Of a DNA stretch of 64,000 nucleotides, positions 1-10,500 are shown in pieces. The position numbers and the translations under genes are program-made. The notes below the pieces were generated by a model. The model did no database searches and was not told the origin of the DNA. It saw only the letters and a list, made by a program, of their open reading frames with translations. Source of the stretch: Varroa destructor (taxonomy: Eukaryota > Arthropoda > Arachnida > Mesostigmata > Varroidae); NCBI RefSeq assembly GCF_002443255.2, contig NW_019211459.1:916000-979999 (forward strand), read 5' to 3'. Position 1 is the first letter of the stretch; each line of letters opens with the position of its first letter.

Positions 1-20
1 CTAAACACCTCTACTTTTAG

Positions 21-247
21 GTAAGGGAGGCAATTGTCTCTATGACCGAACATTGTTTGCCTCGAAAACGAAACATCCTCGGTTATGGATACACCTTATG
101 TTCCTCGCTGTTCAAGCAAGGTCTCCTTTAGCCCTGGGCCAACGAGACCCCTCTCTAGCAGCTCTTCGACACTGCTGGGATTCATTACGACCTGCCGATG
201 GACGCAGTTTTCTTGCTTTGGTAACGTCGGCATTTCCCTCTGCGAAG
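21..247 (+). CDS. VEPH1: Melted/VEPH1 exon (first in window)
   Basis: Acceptor ctacttttag ends at 20 and donor gtaaat starts at 248. The exon enters with two bases of a split codon, then reads [15 protein letters not shown] onward and ends TSAFPSAK. The peptide matches the helical region before the PH domain in Melted/VEPH1. Confidence 0.85.
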
Positions 248-1580
248 GTAAATTTCTAATACGTTACTCTTGAAACGTATGTACGATAGTTGTGTTTCAT
301 TCATGTTTTTCATCCCTCAATCCAATTGGGTAAGGTCGCGAAGAAAACAGAACTACGCAAGTAGTAGCGCATAGGATAAGCGCTAGCTAAATCGTTTGCA
401 CCCGATTGTACACTAAGTAGAATAACTTAAATGACAATTTAGAACAGACGTTAACTAACTAAATGAGTGGTTTCTATTCACAGGATATGGAATGTCTCAT
501 GAACGAACTACGCAGCCGTCGCTTCCTTGACGTATTCGAATATAACGGGGCCCTTCAAATGTGGGCGTGCTTCTTGTGCAATCATCCTGACCGCGCTCAC
601 GGGTTTCTGCAGGTGTACAGCAGCTCCGCAGGATGATTCTTAAATTAATAGTTTACTGTCTTTTCAAATAAACGGTGATCAGCAATAACAAACAAGCCAT
701 CGAAAGTGCATGCAGGCTCTCTTATTTGTGCGAACCACCCGGGTCACGGCAAAACTTCTGGCGCTTGAATTAATATTTCATGTCTGATCGGAGTTCTTTA
801 TAATATTATACATTTCTGTGTGTATCTTCCAGGAGAGTCTTCCTGTCATCGAAGGGCAGTTAAAAGAGAAGCGACGTCGTTGGAAATTGTTCCGGCAATG
901 GAGGACAAAGTATTTCACGTTATCGGGTGCTAATTTATCCTGCAGAGAGCTGGTACGTCGTATGCTACAAATAAACTCGACTAAAAACAGTTATACGTGA
1001 AACAGCTAAAATATGTGTTTCTAGGACATGCACATAAGAGCAAACTTCTCATACTGGTCATTGTTTCGCATCTCGTTCTTTCATGTGCTAATAGAGCTCT
1101 GATAGTAAAGAGCAGTCTATCGGTGAAGTACAATCAGTGCGGGCAATTCAAGGTCGTAACCGACACATTCCCAAGGCATTCGAGATTTTCACTGCAGACG
1201 ATAAAGCATTCGTTCTGAAGGCAGCTAGCAGACGACACACAGAGGAGTGGGTGCAATGTCTTAGCATCGCTTTGGCCCGGACGCACGCGTCTGCTGGCCA
1301 ACCCGGAGGGCAATCTTTGCCAGCTGTACAGAACGTGACAGCTTTCAGTTGCAGCGGACAACAACAGGGCAGTCTGAGCACTTTGGTCCATCAGCATCAG
1401 AATGACCGTGATCTTCAAGGATTTCGCGACAATAATAAGGATCATCGCAGTGGCCGAGATCATCGAGACTGTCCATCTGACCACCAAGCAGGCATGAGTC
1501 AGGTGCATCAAGTACAAACAATTAACAAGGCACCCCAAGTCGGAGTTTTACAAACACATCAAATCACTCAGCGACTTTAA
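21..1580 (+). CDS. VEPH1: Melted/VEPH1 homologue, 3' coding exons (partial gene)
   Basis: Joined exons 21-247, 484-612, 833-952 and 1095-1580 give about 319 C-terminal residues. Melted (vertebrate VEPH1) is a membrane-associated PH-domain protein; in flies it recruits Tsc1 and FOXO to the membrane and tunes insulin/TOR signalling. Seen here: a helical block ([20 protein letters not shown]), a block with the family signature [18 protein letters not shown], then a PH domain running from [18 protein letters not shown] to [15 protein letters not shown], split by the intron at 953-1094. The PH domain carries basic residues in its beta1-beta2 region ([15 protein letters not shown]), as expected for phosphoinositide binding. 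After it comes a Gln/His-rich tail of about 75 residues. The three introns inside the window are all phase 0. The N-terminal two thirds lie upstream of position 1. Confidence 0.93.
484..612 (+). CDS. VEPH1: Melted/VEPH1 exon
   Basis: Acceptor ttctattcacag, donor gtgtac; 43 codons, phase 0 on both sides. It reads [18 protein letters not shown] then [20 protein letters not shown]. No methionine-initiated ORF of useful length covers this exon; it was found by splice sites and family match. Confidence 0.9.
833..952 (+). CDS. VEPH1: Melted/VEPH1 exon, first half of PH domain
   Basis: Acceptor gtgtatcttccag, donor gtacgt; 40 codons, phase 0. It encodes PH strands beta1-beta3: [20 protein letters not shown], then [17 protein letters not shown]. 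The basic cluster between beta1 and beta2 is where PH domains contact phosphoinositide headgroups. Confidence 0.92.
1095..1580 (+). CDS. VEPH1: Melted/VEPH1 terminal exon, second half of PH domain and tail
   Basis: Acceptor catgtgctaatag; the exon opens [18 protein letters not shown] and continues [18 protein letters not shown] and [15 protein letters not shown], the beta-strands and C-terminal helix (with its Trp) of the PH domain. About 75 Gln/His-rich, probably disordered residues follow to the TAA stop at 1578-1580. The join at 952/1095 keeps the frame. Confidence 0.92.
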   Translation, partial: SSDSKEQSIGEVQSVRAIQGRNRHIPKAFEIFTADDKAFVLKAASRRHTEEWVQCLSIALARTHASAGQPGGQSLPAVQNVTAFSCSGQQQGSLSTLVHQHQNDRDLQGFRDNNKDHRSGRDHRDCPSDHQAGMSQVHQVQTINKAPQVGVLQTHQITQRL

Positions 1581-3653
1581 ATATTTCAGTAAGCGATTTT
1601 TGTATTACGCAAAAAGATGGTATTACTACATGCAATTGAAGTCGCTTGTGTGACTACAGTGAGTCTTCTAAAATCTGCAGATAAGCCGTGGCTTATACCT
1701 CATCTGTACACAAACGTAAACGTATTTATATTTCAGACGTGTTTATGTTCGAGAATGATTCGTAAATCTGTTTTATTCAGAACCGCTCCGTTGTCTGTAT
1801 TGAGATCAAATGATGCATTTCTACGGCTGCAGCTTTATCCATTTATATGTGTGTAGGAAGAAACGGTTAACGATGCCGACCTCCTAGGGATCGACCTGTA
1901 AATCGCGATGCCTCCCATCGTTCGGTAGTCATAGTTTAAGCTTAGCCAAAACCGAAATCCAGTTTTCAAGTTCTGCTTACCGTGCAATTACATTTGGGTT
2001 TATAGCATATATTTCCTTCCCGTACAATATTGGAGCTGGCCCCACTGCGCTTTGGTGGCCGCATTAGCCCTAGGAGGCTTCGATTCAAAGTTTTAATCGA
2101 TATACACTGACATACGTGCGAATTATGGTATTAAAGTTGTTTTTTGAGTTCCAGTCTAAGCTTTCTGCGCGACCACCGCGTTTGGCTAAGGCTTTTTCTA
2201 AAAAACCCCAGTCGTTTGATTTCGACGATAATAGATGAAGGAAAGGCTGACGATGCCGATTCGTCTCACATAATCATAAGGTCCGGGATCTGGTCGGTTG
2301 TCTTCTTTCTGACTGAGCACATAAAAAAGCCGTAGTAAATTCTTTGGCGCCTAAAGTATCGTGCATTCTCTAATTTAAGCTACTGTGCGGCAGCGAAATA
2401 GTAAAGAGACGCTTTTTTAATAGCTAGCTATAATTTTATAGTTGCTAATAGTAGATTTGCACTAAAGGAACGCGGAGGTCAAAACGGGAGACGCCAGTAG
2501 CAATTGATTACTACCCAGTCCAGCTTAGGTCGAAGGTAGACCCAGCTTAATCTCTACCGTAGGAACTGGAGCTAACCTGTTTTAGCGCATAAACATTGAA
2601 GGAGCAATGAACAACGAAAATTATGCTCAACACCCACAGGGCTGTACGAAGTAACTTGGGTGAACGCGTGACATCTTCATATAGCTAACGTAGCAGAAAA
2701 AGTAAAGTCAAATCTAGTGCCATATATATGGTCTTTTCAAGATTTTGATTGCTTTAACATAGTTGCTATCTCCAAAATGACGAGCGGCGGGCGTCTTTTA
2801 AACGTAAACGAATGCCCTGAAGGTAGATCTTTAATAAACTGCGGCACTTTTGTAAATCTCACATTTGCAGTGATTCATCACAGAAACATGTTACGTAGAC
2901 TAATGGTGATCATCGCGTATTGTAGGAAGATGGATTCGCAGACCAACAAACATTTCGATGGCTTTGGTGCACAGCCACTCAACTTAAATTCTTATCCAAA
3001 AACACCCAATATACATCGGTAGTCACATGTGTCCCCTTGTGGTTGTATAGTTATGTTATGAGAAGCTTCTTCGTTGTCCTTGTAAGTGAATTTTACGATA
3101 ATTTCGACAACGATAGTTATCAATGTACCTAAGTGACTAATATAGATGTTAGCTTTAGCTCAATGGATGAGCTCATAACCTTTGAATTCTCATAAAGGGG
3201 CGAAATTTTTTCTGATTTTCTGAGATTTTTTAGCAGTATCTATCATGAGCATAATTTTTAGCCAACCGGAAAAGCTATCACTCACCCTATACCGGCTTTG
3301 CTACGATTACCTGTGGCTGAATTGGTTACGCAGATAGTATTGCTCCATCGGCGTTCTTTAAATGCGCGTTAACATAACACTGCTACGTATTCGTCTATCA
3401 TAAACATAAATTGAAGGTTTACCCTGCCTCTCTCGCTATATATATCTTGAAGTGAACTTGAATATAATCGTAAAAAGGAAGACAAGATGAATTAAGTATA
3501 CAATAGAGCGGTCGATGCATATAACTTTAATGAAATAGCAATTGATTCGGCGGCTCGTCTATTTCCGATTGATGAGTAAACGTTGAGGATTACAGCGTTT
3601 GTCTAGACGGAGAATCAAGTTTAGTGGAAAAATTTCTCGCACCGAGGTTTAAC

Positions 3654-3710
3654 GTCGCCCTGGCCGTCGCTGTCGCCGCCGCCGTCGCCGTCGCCGTCGT
3701 TGTCGTCGTC
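3654..3710. repeat. GTC/GCC trinucleotide microsatellite, CpG-rich
   Basis: Imperfect run of GTC and GCC triplets in an otherwise AT-rich interval. It lies about 530 bp past the SLC18B1 stop. No supported exon overlaps it, so it is treated as a non-coding, possibly 3' UTR, microsatellite. Confidence 0.8.
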
Positions 3711-3916
3711 TGGGTGACGTAAAACTGGCCGACGTCGTATTGCCGCGATAGCCATTAATTCATAGCCACTTCACAATATACTATCATACACCCGCAATGT
3801 GTATTGTCAACTCTAAAGTGTCAATCAATTAACGCCATTTTATAAGACGTAATGAAAATCTGCGTTTCGGATACTATTCTCACTTGATTTGGCAAGGCCT
3901 GTCAAGCTACTAGTAA

Positions 3917-3922
3917 TTTATT
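3917..3922 (-). terminator. Candidate polyadenylation signal of SLC18B1
   Basis: AATAAA on the minus strand, about 320 bp after the SLC18B1 stop. Position and motif are the only evidence. Confidence 0.3.
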
Positions 3923-4242
3923 CTTTCTTGAATATTAGAGATAGTGGGAACAGATCAACAAGTGAGATAGTATGAGCATGTATTAATCAAGTGCGTACAG
4001 CTTAGGTATGGAGAAGATCATTGACTGAACTCGGTGCTGATCACAGGCACTTTGTAACTAAATCTGTCGAAACGGCATTGGTGGTGAACCGTTATTGATA
4101 TATTTGTAATAATAAATTTTATATTTGTTACATGTGTGATTATTGTGGGTTTTGTTTTTTGTTTAGGCATATTAGACTTTCTTTGTTGTTTTCATTAAGG
4201 CTTTAAGCGGCTTCAGATTTGGAAGCCACCAACTGACACAGT

Positions 4243-4563
4243 CTAGTGTAAGGCACCGTAATGGCTTTTTGCGTTTGCAGCATCACCGTTCTCTGAGGCA
4301 TCTTTATTAAGTGTTGTTTGTTCTTGCTTAGCCCTACACTTTTGGGCACAGTTCTCTATAGTTATAAGCGAACCTTGTAATCCGACGATTAGGCCTAGTT
4401 GAGCAACGTTGATTGATACACCAATCGTATAATTGAAAACCTGCAGCATCCAGCCAGCAAAGATACTCCCGAGAAGATTTCCTATAGCCACAGAAGGTTC
4501 CATCAAACCGGTTACAATTGCCAGCGCCTCCTTTGACTCTCGTCCTTTGTCGATAATATGTAC
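4243..4563 (-). CDS. SLC18B1: SLC18B1-like terminal exon 6
   Basis: Acceptor ctcttaatag; residues 350-455 and TAG stop. It opens VHIIDKGRESKEALAIVTGL, then TM11 and TM12 (VAIGNLLGSIFAGWMLQVFN, SINVAQLGLIVGLQGSLIT), then a hydrophilic cytoplasmic tail rich in Lys, Asn and Ala. Confidence 0.92.
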   Translation of the reverse strand, partial: VHIIDKGRESKEALAIVTGLMEPSVAIGNLLGSIFAGWMLQVFNYTIGVSINVAQLGLIVGLQGSLITIENCAQKCRAKQEQTTLNKDASENGDAANAKSHYGALH

Positions 4564-7500
4564 CTATTAAGAGATGATGCCAATAGAAAAACGTACTTCA
4601 GTTCCCTCTAATCAGTCAAATTTCAGTTTGAAAAGAACGTGTATTTAATGCTAGTTTTTTATATTTATATAGCCATCATAAATGCTTGCGACGAGCACAG
4701 TACTAAATAGTCCATGTGGGTTCATCACATGGACCCTTTAATCTGATCTATCTCATTGACTTTTTAAGGTTGGCTTAGATTATTTCAGTATATTTCCCAG
4801 TTCTTGTTGGTGAGAAGTTCCTTCATCATAGGAACAAAGGAAATTTTTACCGAATGCAGATATGAACAGACGAACGCTGGGCCAAGCCCCAGTCCGAAGC
4901 CCGCTTGGCAAAGAAGAAGAACCGGAAGACTAGGCCATACAGTCATCACAGGGCCCAGGCCGATCATTGATGCAATGGATAAAACTGACCCACCAATAAT
5001 AATAATCCGGGGATCTGAGAAGCGTTTGATCTGTGAATGTTGATGAAAGCACAGTAACATATAACACGTAAGGTAAATGTACATTTCAGGATAATCAAGT
5101 TGAATTTTATGTACGCTATAATGTGTCCTTCAGAAAACGGCACGGTATTTTGAAAATGTACTATTGTCTCGCCGAAATCGCCATAAGTAACGATCTCCAA
5201 CTCGACCCGGGCCGAAACAGTCCCTCTTTGTCGAGCAGGAAGGTTACATGCGCATGCATTCAGCTTGAATAAAGCACAGTGAACTGTTATAACTTTTAGT
5301 GAGAAAGGGCGTCACATCGCGACAAAGCTGTCCAATGGAGCCCCAAAACATTTAATTTGTTCTAGCGTATTCAGTGGAAAAAGAAATTTATACCACATTT
5401 GGTATATATTTGCATCGAGCCTTTACTTTTTTATGAATTATTTTTTCCCATTGACGTATATAGTGAATTTAGAAAGTAAGATCATCTTTAGTCCAATTAA
5501 TAAATAAGTTACCAATTAGTGATCAGGTCTTTGTGGTGCAATCCATTGAACTTTTCGGAACTCACTGGATAAGGTGACGCTCAGATAAACGGTGTTTTGT
5601 TACAGATGCAGCTGGAATTCTGGATCTCAAACGGACCACGGAAGCTTTAAGGCACACCAACACATGGACGATTCGCTCTTCGTCAGCTTAATATAAGCTC
5701 TGTTAGCGAACGTGTTATGAGATTGTGACAAAAGCACTGAGGAACAGAAGGCAGCACATGCTTTTTCATACACTGGGTCTGAGGTAGATGGAAACGTGTG
5801 TCACTTTGCGCAGCTTTCACCAGGAGCACACTGCCGCCATAGGCAAGAAGTGCCCGTGATCGCAGTAATTTCAGCGCTCCGGTTGCCGTTCTTAGAATGA
5901 TTGCATCAGTAACAAACCATTGTTTTTCTATAACGCCCTTCGCCCAGTGTTAGGTATATAACCTTATTTTTTTAGCGTTGATTTTGAACATTAAATGGTA
6001 TCTTTAATTCTAAGGTGATTATTCTTTGATTACACTCAGTCAACTTACAATGGTATTTAGTAAACACTTACCAAACTTTGTGTGCTAGGAGTGTAGTGAT
6101 AAGAAGTTAATTTTTCCACCCGTTAAATGGCTCCGGACATGCTAATAATTAAAATTCGACCTCTGTTTCTGTTTGATCATGGAGCTCACATGCCCTGCAC
6201 CTCAACAAACTGTCTGAAGTATAATTACAAAATTTGACGGCCTAACCAGCAAGAATAAGTTCTGTTAAGGAACTAATCATGGGCTCGACTTTGCGCTGTG
6301 CTATGTGTGTGTGTGTGTCCTTCAGGCTCATACCCTCTAAATTTGGTAAATGAATTCAATAATTGTAATCATAAGAGCCTGTTCTAAGGGTCGTTGCCAA
6401 ATCTGTGTATAACAGAGCCATTCATTTCTGATGTGCCAATTTTCAGCGGTGCAAAGTAATACCACCCATGCACAATAACTATATTATATATACATATTAT
6501 ATCATATATATGTATATCTATATATATATATATATATATATAAAATAAAAAGTTTAAACTTAAATGATTCATACACTTAAAATGACACACGAACACCTAG
6601 ATAATGCCAACGTTTCGTGTCAGATATACCTTTTCAACTACCGAATTGTATAGGACGTAATTTAACAGAGAAAGGGAATTTAAAGGAAAGTAAAACCTCG
6701 ACATAGACCGGAAACGGCTAGAAAACGCAGTCAGAGCGTGAATTATACGGTGGACACATTGAAAATTAGAGATGGGCCCGAGATTCCCTCTCCAAAAAGA
6801 AACGTCAGGATTGTATCGAAGGTTTGACAAGATCCTTCCTCTTGTGAAGCTGTATATGATATCGCACGTTTGCACTTACCGTTCCCTACCAAATTAATAG
6901 CTAAACTTTGTGTCCGTTTTATTTTTTTTTATTAATATAGAAAAATATTTACGCAAAACTTTTGTGATGACAACAAACGCTTCATTTCAAACGAGTACGC
7001 ACCTGAAATCCAAAGAAGAGGCTCGACATAGCGTAAACGCCAGCGGGAAAGAAGAAAATTAATCCCCTGATCGATTTCGATAAACCAAATGGTTCCAGTT
7101 GTAGAGTGAGGGTAGCTTCATTATAGGCGATCAGTATAAATGCATTCACCGTCGTGAGGATATTCAGCACCACACTGGGCTTAAAAGCCTGCCATAGTTA
7201 CCGATATGCAGGGTACAAAAGTTATATCGTTAACGTTTGTCTCTTTATTTTATATTTTAAGGTAATTGCATTGCATTATAGGGTTTATCTATCTATCTAT
7301 CTATCTGTCATACTGCTCAACTATTCCTTTATTCCGCTGTTTTCTAACTTCACTTACAAATGCGTAGTATTATTGCAAACTTCTGTAGACGAGTATGAGA
7401 AAGCATATTGATGCTTCCGAGTGAATTGAAATTAGACATCTTCGCGAGATTGACCTATCATGTAGTATTGATCGAAATTTGCTTTGCTGTATGATCTTAA

Positions 7501-10500
7501 CATTTACGAACATCTATAAAAGACTCGGTAAACAAAAAATGTCTCCAATATATCATACGTCTGTTGCTACTTACGACCCCGCAATTTATACTTGCTAGCA
7601 AACATCACTTCTACAGGAAGTCTATGATCGCACATGCGACTACTATCAACGACGAATGATTCGAGGACAAACCGGAGCTAACGACGTGCTTATGAAGTTA
7701 TTAAACCCAACAAACAAAAAACTGTTGACTTTTACTAATGTCCTGCAACTATTAGGGTATGGAAAAATCCCGTCAAGACGTAATTATGACGATCAGATTA
7801 AATCCTCTTTGAGTGGTTGCCTTTCGCTTCTTTCGTCTCAGTTACCTGGATTTTCATAAATTCTATTGCTATTAAAGATAGGATTAAGACATAAAGGCGC
7901 TTATATTCTCACAACTGTTTTCGATATTGATTGGCCAGGGGCTTCAAAAAAAACATTGACATAGGTGTCCCTTGCCGTACCGAAATCATTAGACCAGTTT
8001 TTAAATAAACATAATTTTTTTACAAGAACTGAGATTGCTGCAGACGCGCATTCGTACTAACACACCTTAATGTTTATTTTGCGTGATCGCCGAGGCGTCG
8101 CAATACATAAAAGCGAGATTGACTGATAAATAGCCAAACGACATTATCATACCGTTTATTATGCAGTGCCTTTTAAAAAGCGACGCTATAAGTTAGCCCA
8201 ATTAATGTAATGAAAAGATGTAATTTAAAGTTTATTTGTCGAATCAGCTATCTATGGGAGGAGGCAAGTTCTAGGTTTCATGTTTTACCTTACGAAATTT
8301 GGCGGATCCATGGTCGTCGGTGGCGGCGGATGATGGCGGAAGTACAACTATAGTGACTAAGGCTAGAGCGATTTCTGCACCTCCGAGGGCAAGAAAAGGC
8401 GCGTTAAAGTTGAAAAAGTCGCACATGACGGCCCCGACTGCTGGGCCTACAACCACAGCTACCCCATACACAGTTTCTAAAATCTAATACCAAAATGATC
8501 GTTCGTATTCTCGCAATATTCGACTCCAACGCAGGTTTAAAAGACGCTAACTATCAGATGCTTATACGTTAATTATATATAATTGGTTACTTTAAGCCGA
8601 ATAGACTATAGAGAATTCAGCTTATCGACGTCTAAACGTGCTGGAACTAGTCATGCGATGTGTACTTAATGCCTGACGCAAGAACAGGGCTGTAAAAGTT
8701 TTAGAAATCTACAGAGCGCTTCTATTACTGCACAGATTGGGCAGATCTTTTAACTCTCAGGGCAGAAAGAGCATCGTACGCATTTATTGCGCCGTCCCCA
8801 TGCTTTACTGTTATCTAGGATCGTGAAATCATAGCCTGTTCATGCGTTCTGCGTTTTTAGGTCGAGTGCACGCTGTCAACACTTTTACGTCCTATCACCA
8901 CCTTCATTCGTCCTCGATTCTGATGGCGATGATAATGGATGGGACAAAAAGACAAAGCTAAGTTTTATGTCGAGGACAAACGCTAATAATAACTGTGATC
9001 CAAAACACAAAAGCTTTGGTATGTGACGATTCCAAGCTATCTTACGATTGGGGACCTGTCCGTAAGATACATTACCGTGACCTTCATTTTGTAATTTTTA
9101 TTGTGAGATTCTCGGTTCGTATCCCATGCATAATCGGCATGGTCTTGTACTTGAAGATCTGTCAATAATATGCTACTGCTACTATAACTAAAAGTACATG
9201 ATAGATCATAACTGTAGATATTCTTAGTAAAACTTTCATAAATAGTTCACCAGGTACTTTGAGCTAGACGAAAAAATACTAAAAAATAACAATAAAAAAA
9301 CAAAATCATATCCAACAAGAGCTTATAGCTGTTACGTCCAAACCGTCACGTCAGCTTTTTACTGACCGGAATCATCGCGTAAGTCAGATGGGGAATTTCG
9401 ACACCGTTGATTATATAAACGAGGACCGAGCCTGTAGTCCCGCCCACAGACTGAATAGCTCGGACCATTATTAGCGACACCAAAAATACTCGCGGATTCA
9501 AATTTAGCGTGTTAAGGAAGGCCGGCAGTGTACAGAAGGCCGCATCGACAATCAACGAGACGATTAGTAACGACTTATCGCTCATGATGTTCCACGTAGA
9601 TATCTTTGTCGCCAGGGGACCCGTGAAGATCTATGGAACACACAAATGACAAGCATAGAAAATTGTATGTTATTACGCTTCTTCACAAACATGGACATCT
9701 TTCATGGACACCGCACCCTCATAATGATGGCATCTTCCCATTGGCCAAGCTCGCCGTCATTCGATAAATGACTTAAATCTATCATTATAATCGTACATTA
9801 ATGTTCTATGAACATAACGAGTGCTTAAATTATCTAGGCAATGGATGGACTGGCTAAGTCTTCCTGAAGATACAGCAGAAGTTATTGTTGCTCAAATTTA
9901 AATGGATAGAGTATGTATATAACAGAATAGTACATAACACAACCTAAGTTTTGCGGGATTTCGCTAAAGGGCGCGTTCACCTCTTGGGTGAACTGTGAGC
10001 TGCGGAAATTGAATAACTTGGCCTCTCAATGAAAAAAATTGCCAGCCAATAGATAGCTAGTAACCTTCTTAATGGTTGGTGTTTAGCAAAGTGCAGTACT
10101 TGTACGGCGTACGTTTGTCGTGCTACGCGTACTTTTTTTGAATCCACAAAACTTATCTACAAAGGTAGGTTATCGGCATCTATTGACAACTGAGCTTTAC
10201 GATACTAAAATTAGGGATCTTGGTGCGACATTAAAAATCGACTACGTCGCTAAAGAGAGTTGTTGCTTTTGTTGGGCAGGAAAGCTTGGCTCTCTTCGAG
10301 ACGCTGTTTTCATTGCCTGACCTAAACAGGGCAATAGTACGAACGTACGTGTTAGAGTATCACATATAGACTTTCATAGTCGCGGAGCGCAGGACACATG
10401 CTATATGATATTAATAGATATTTTGTTAGCTCGGTTCCAGGCGTTTGCAGTTTGTATGTTTTCCCGCGCTCTGTCAGGTTTTCTGCGTATTAGATCAACA

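Larger units (their letters stand above)
1581..4242. other. Intergenic, tail-to-tail between Melted and SLC18B1
   Basis: No exon was recognised. The stretch should hold the 3' UTRs of both convergent genes. Plus-strand AATAAA motifs at 2833 and 4111 are possible Melted polyadenylation signals, but they are more than 1.2 kb from the stop and weakly supported. A GTC/GCC trinucleotide tract lies at 3654-3710. Confidence 0.6.

Noticed and set aside
3156..3210. tRNA-like start TAGCTCAATGGATGAGCTC (D-arm look)
   Set aside because: No T-arm with a GGTTCRANYCC box and no acceptor stem pairing; only the D-arm resemblance.
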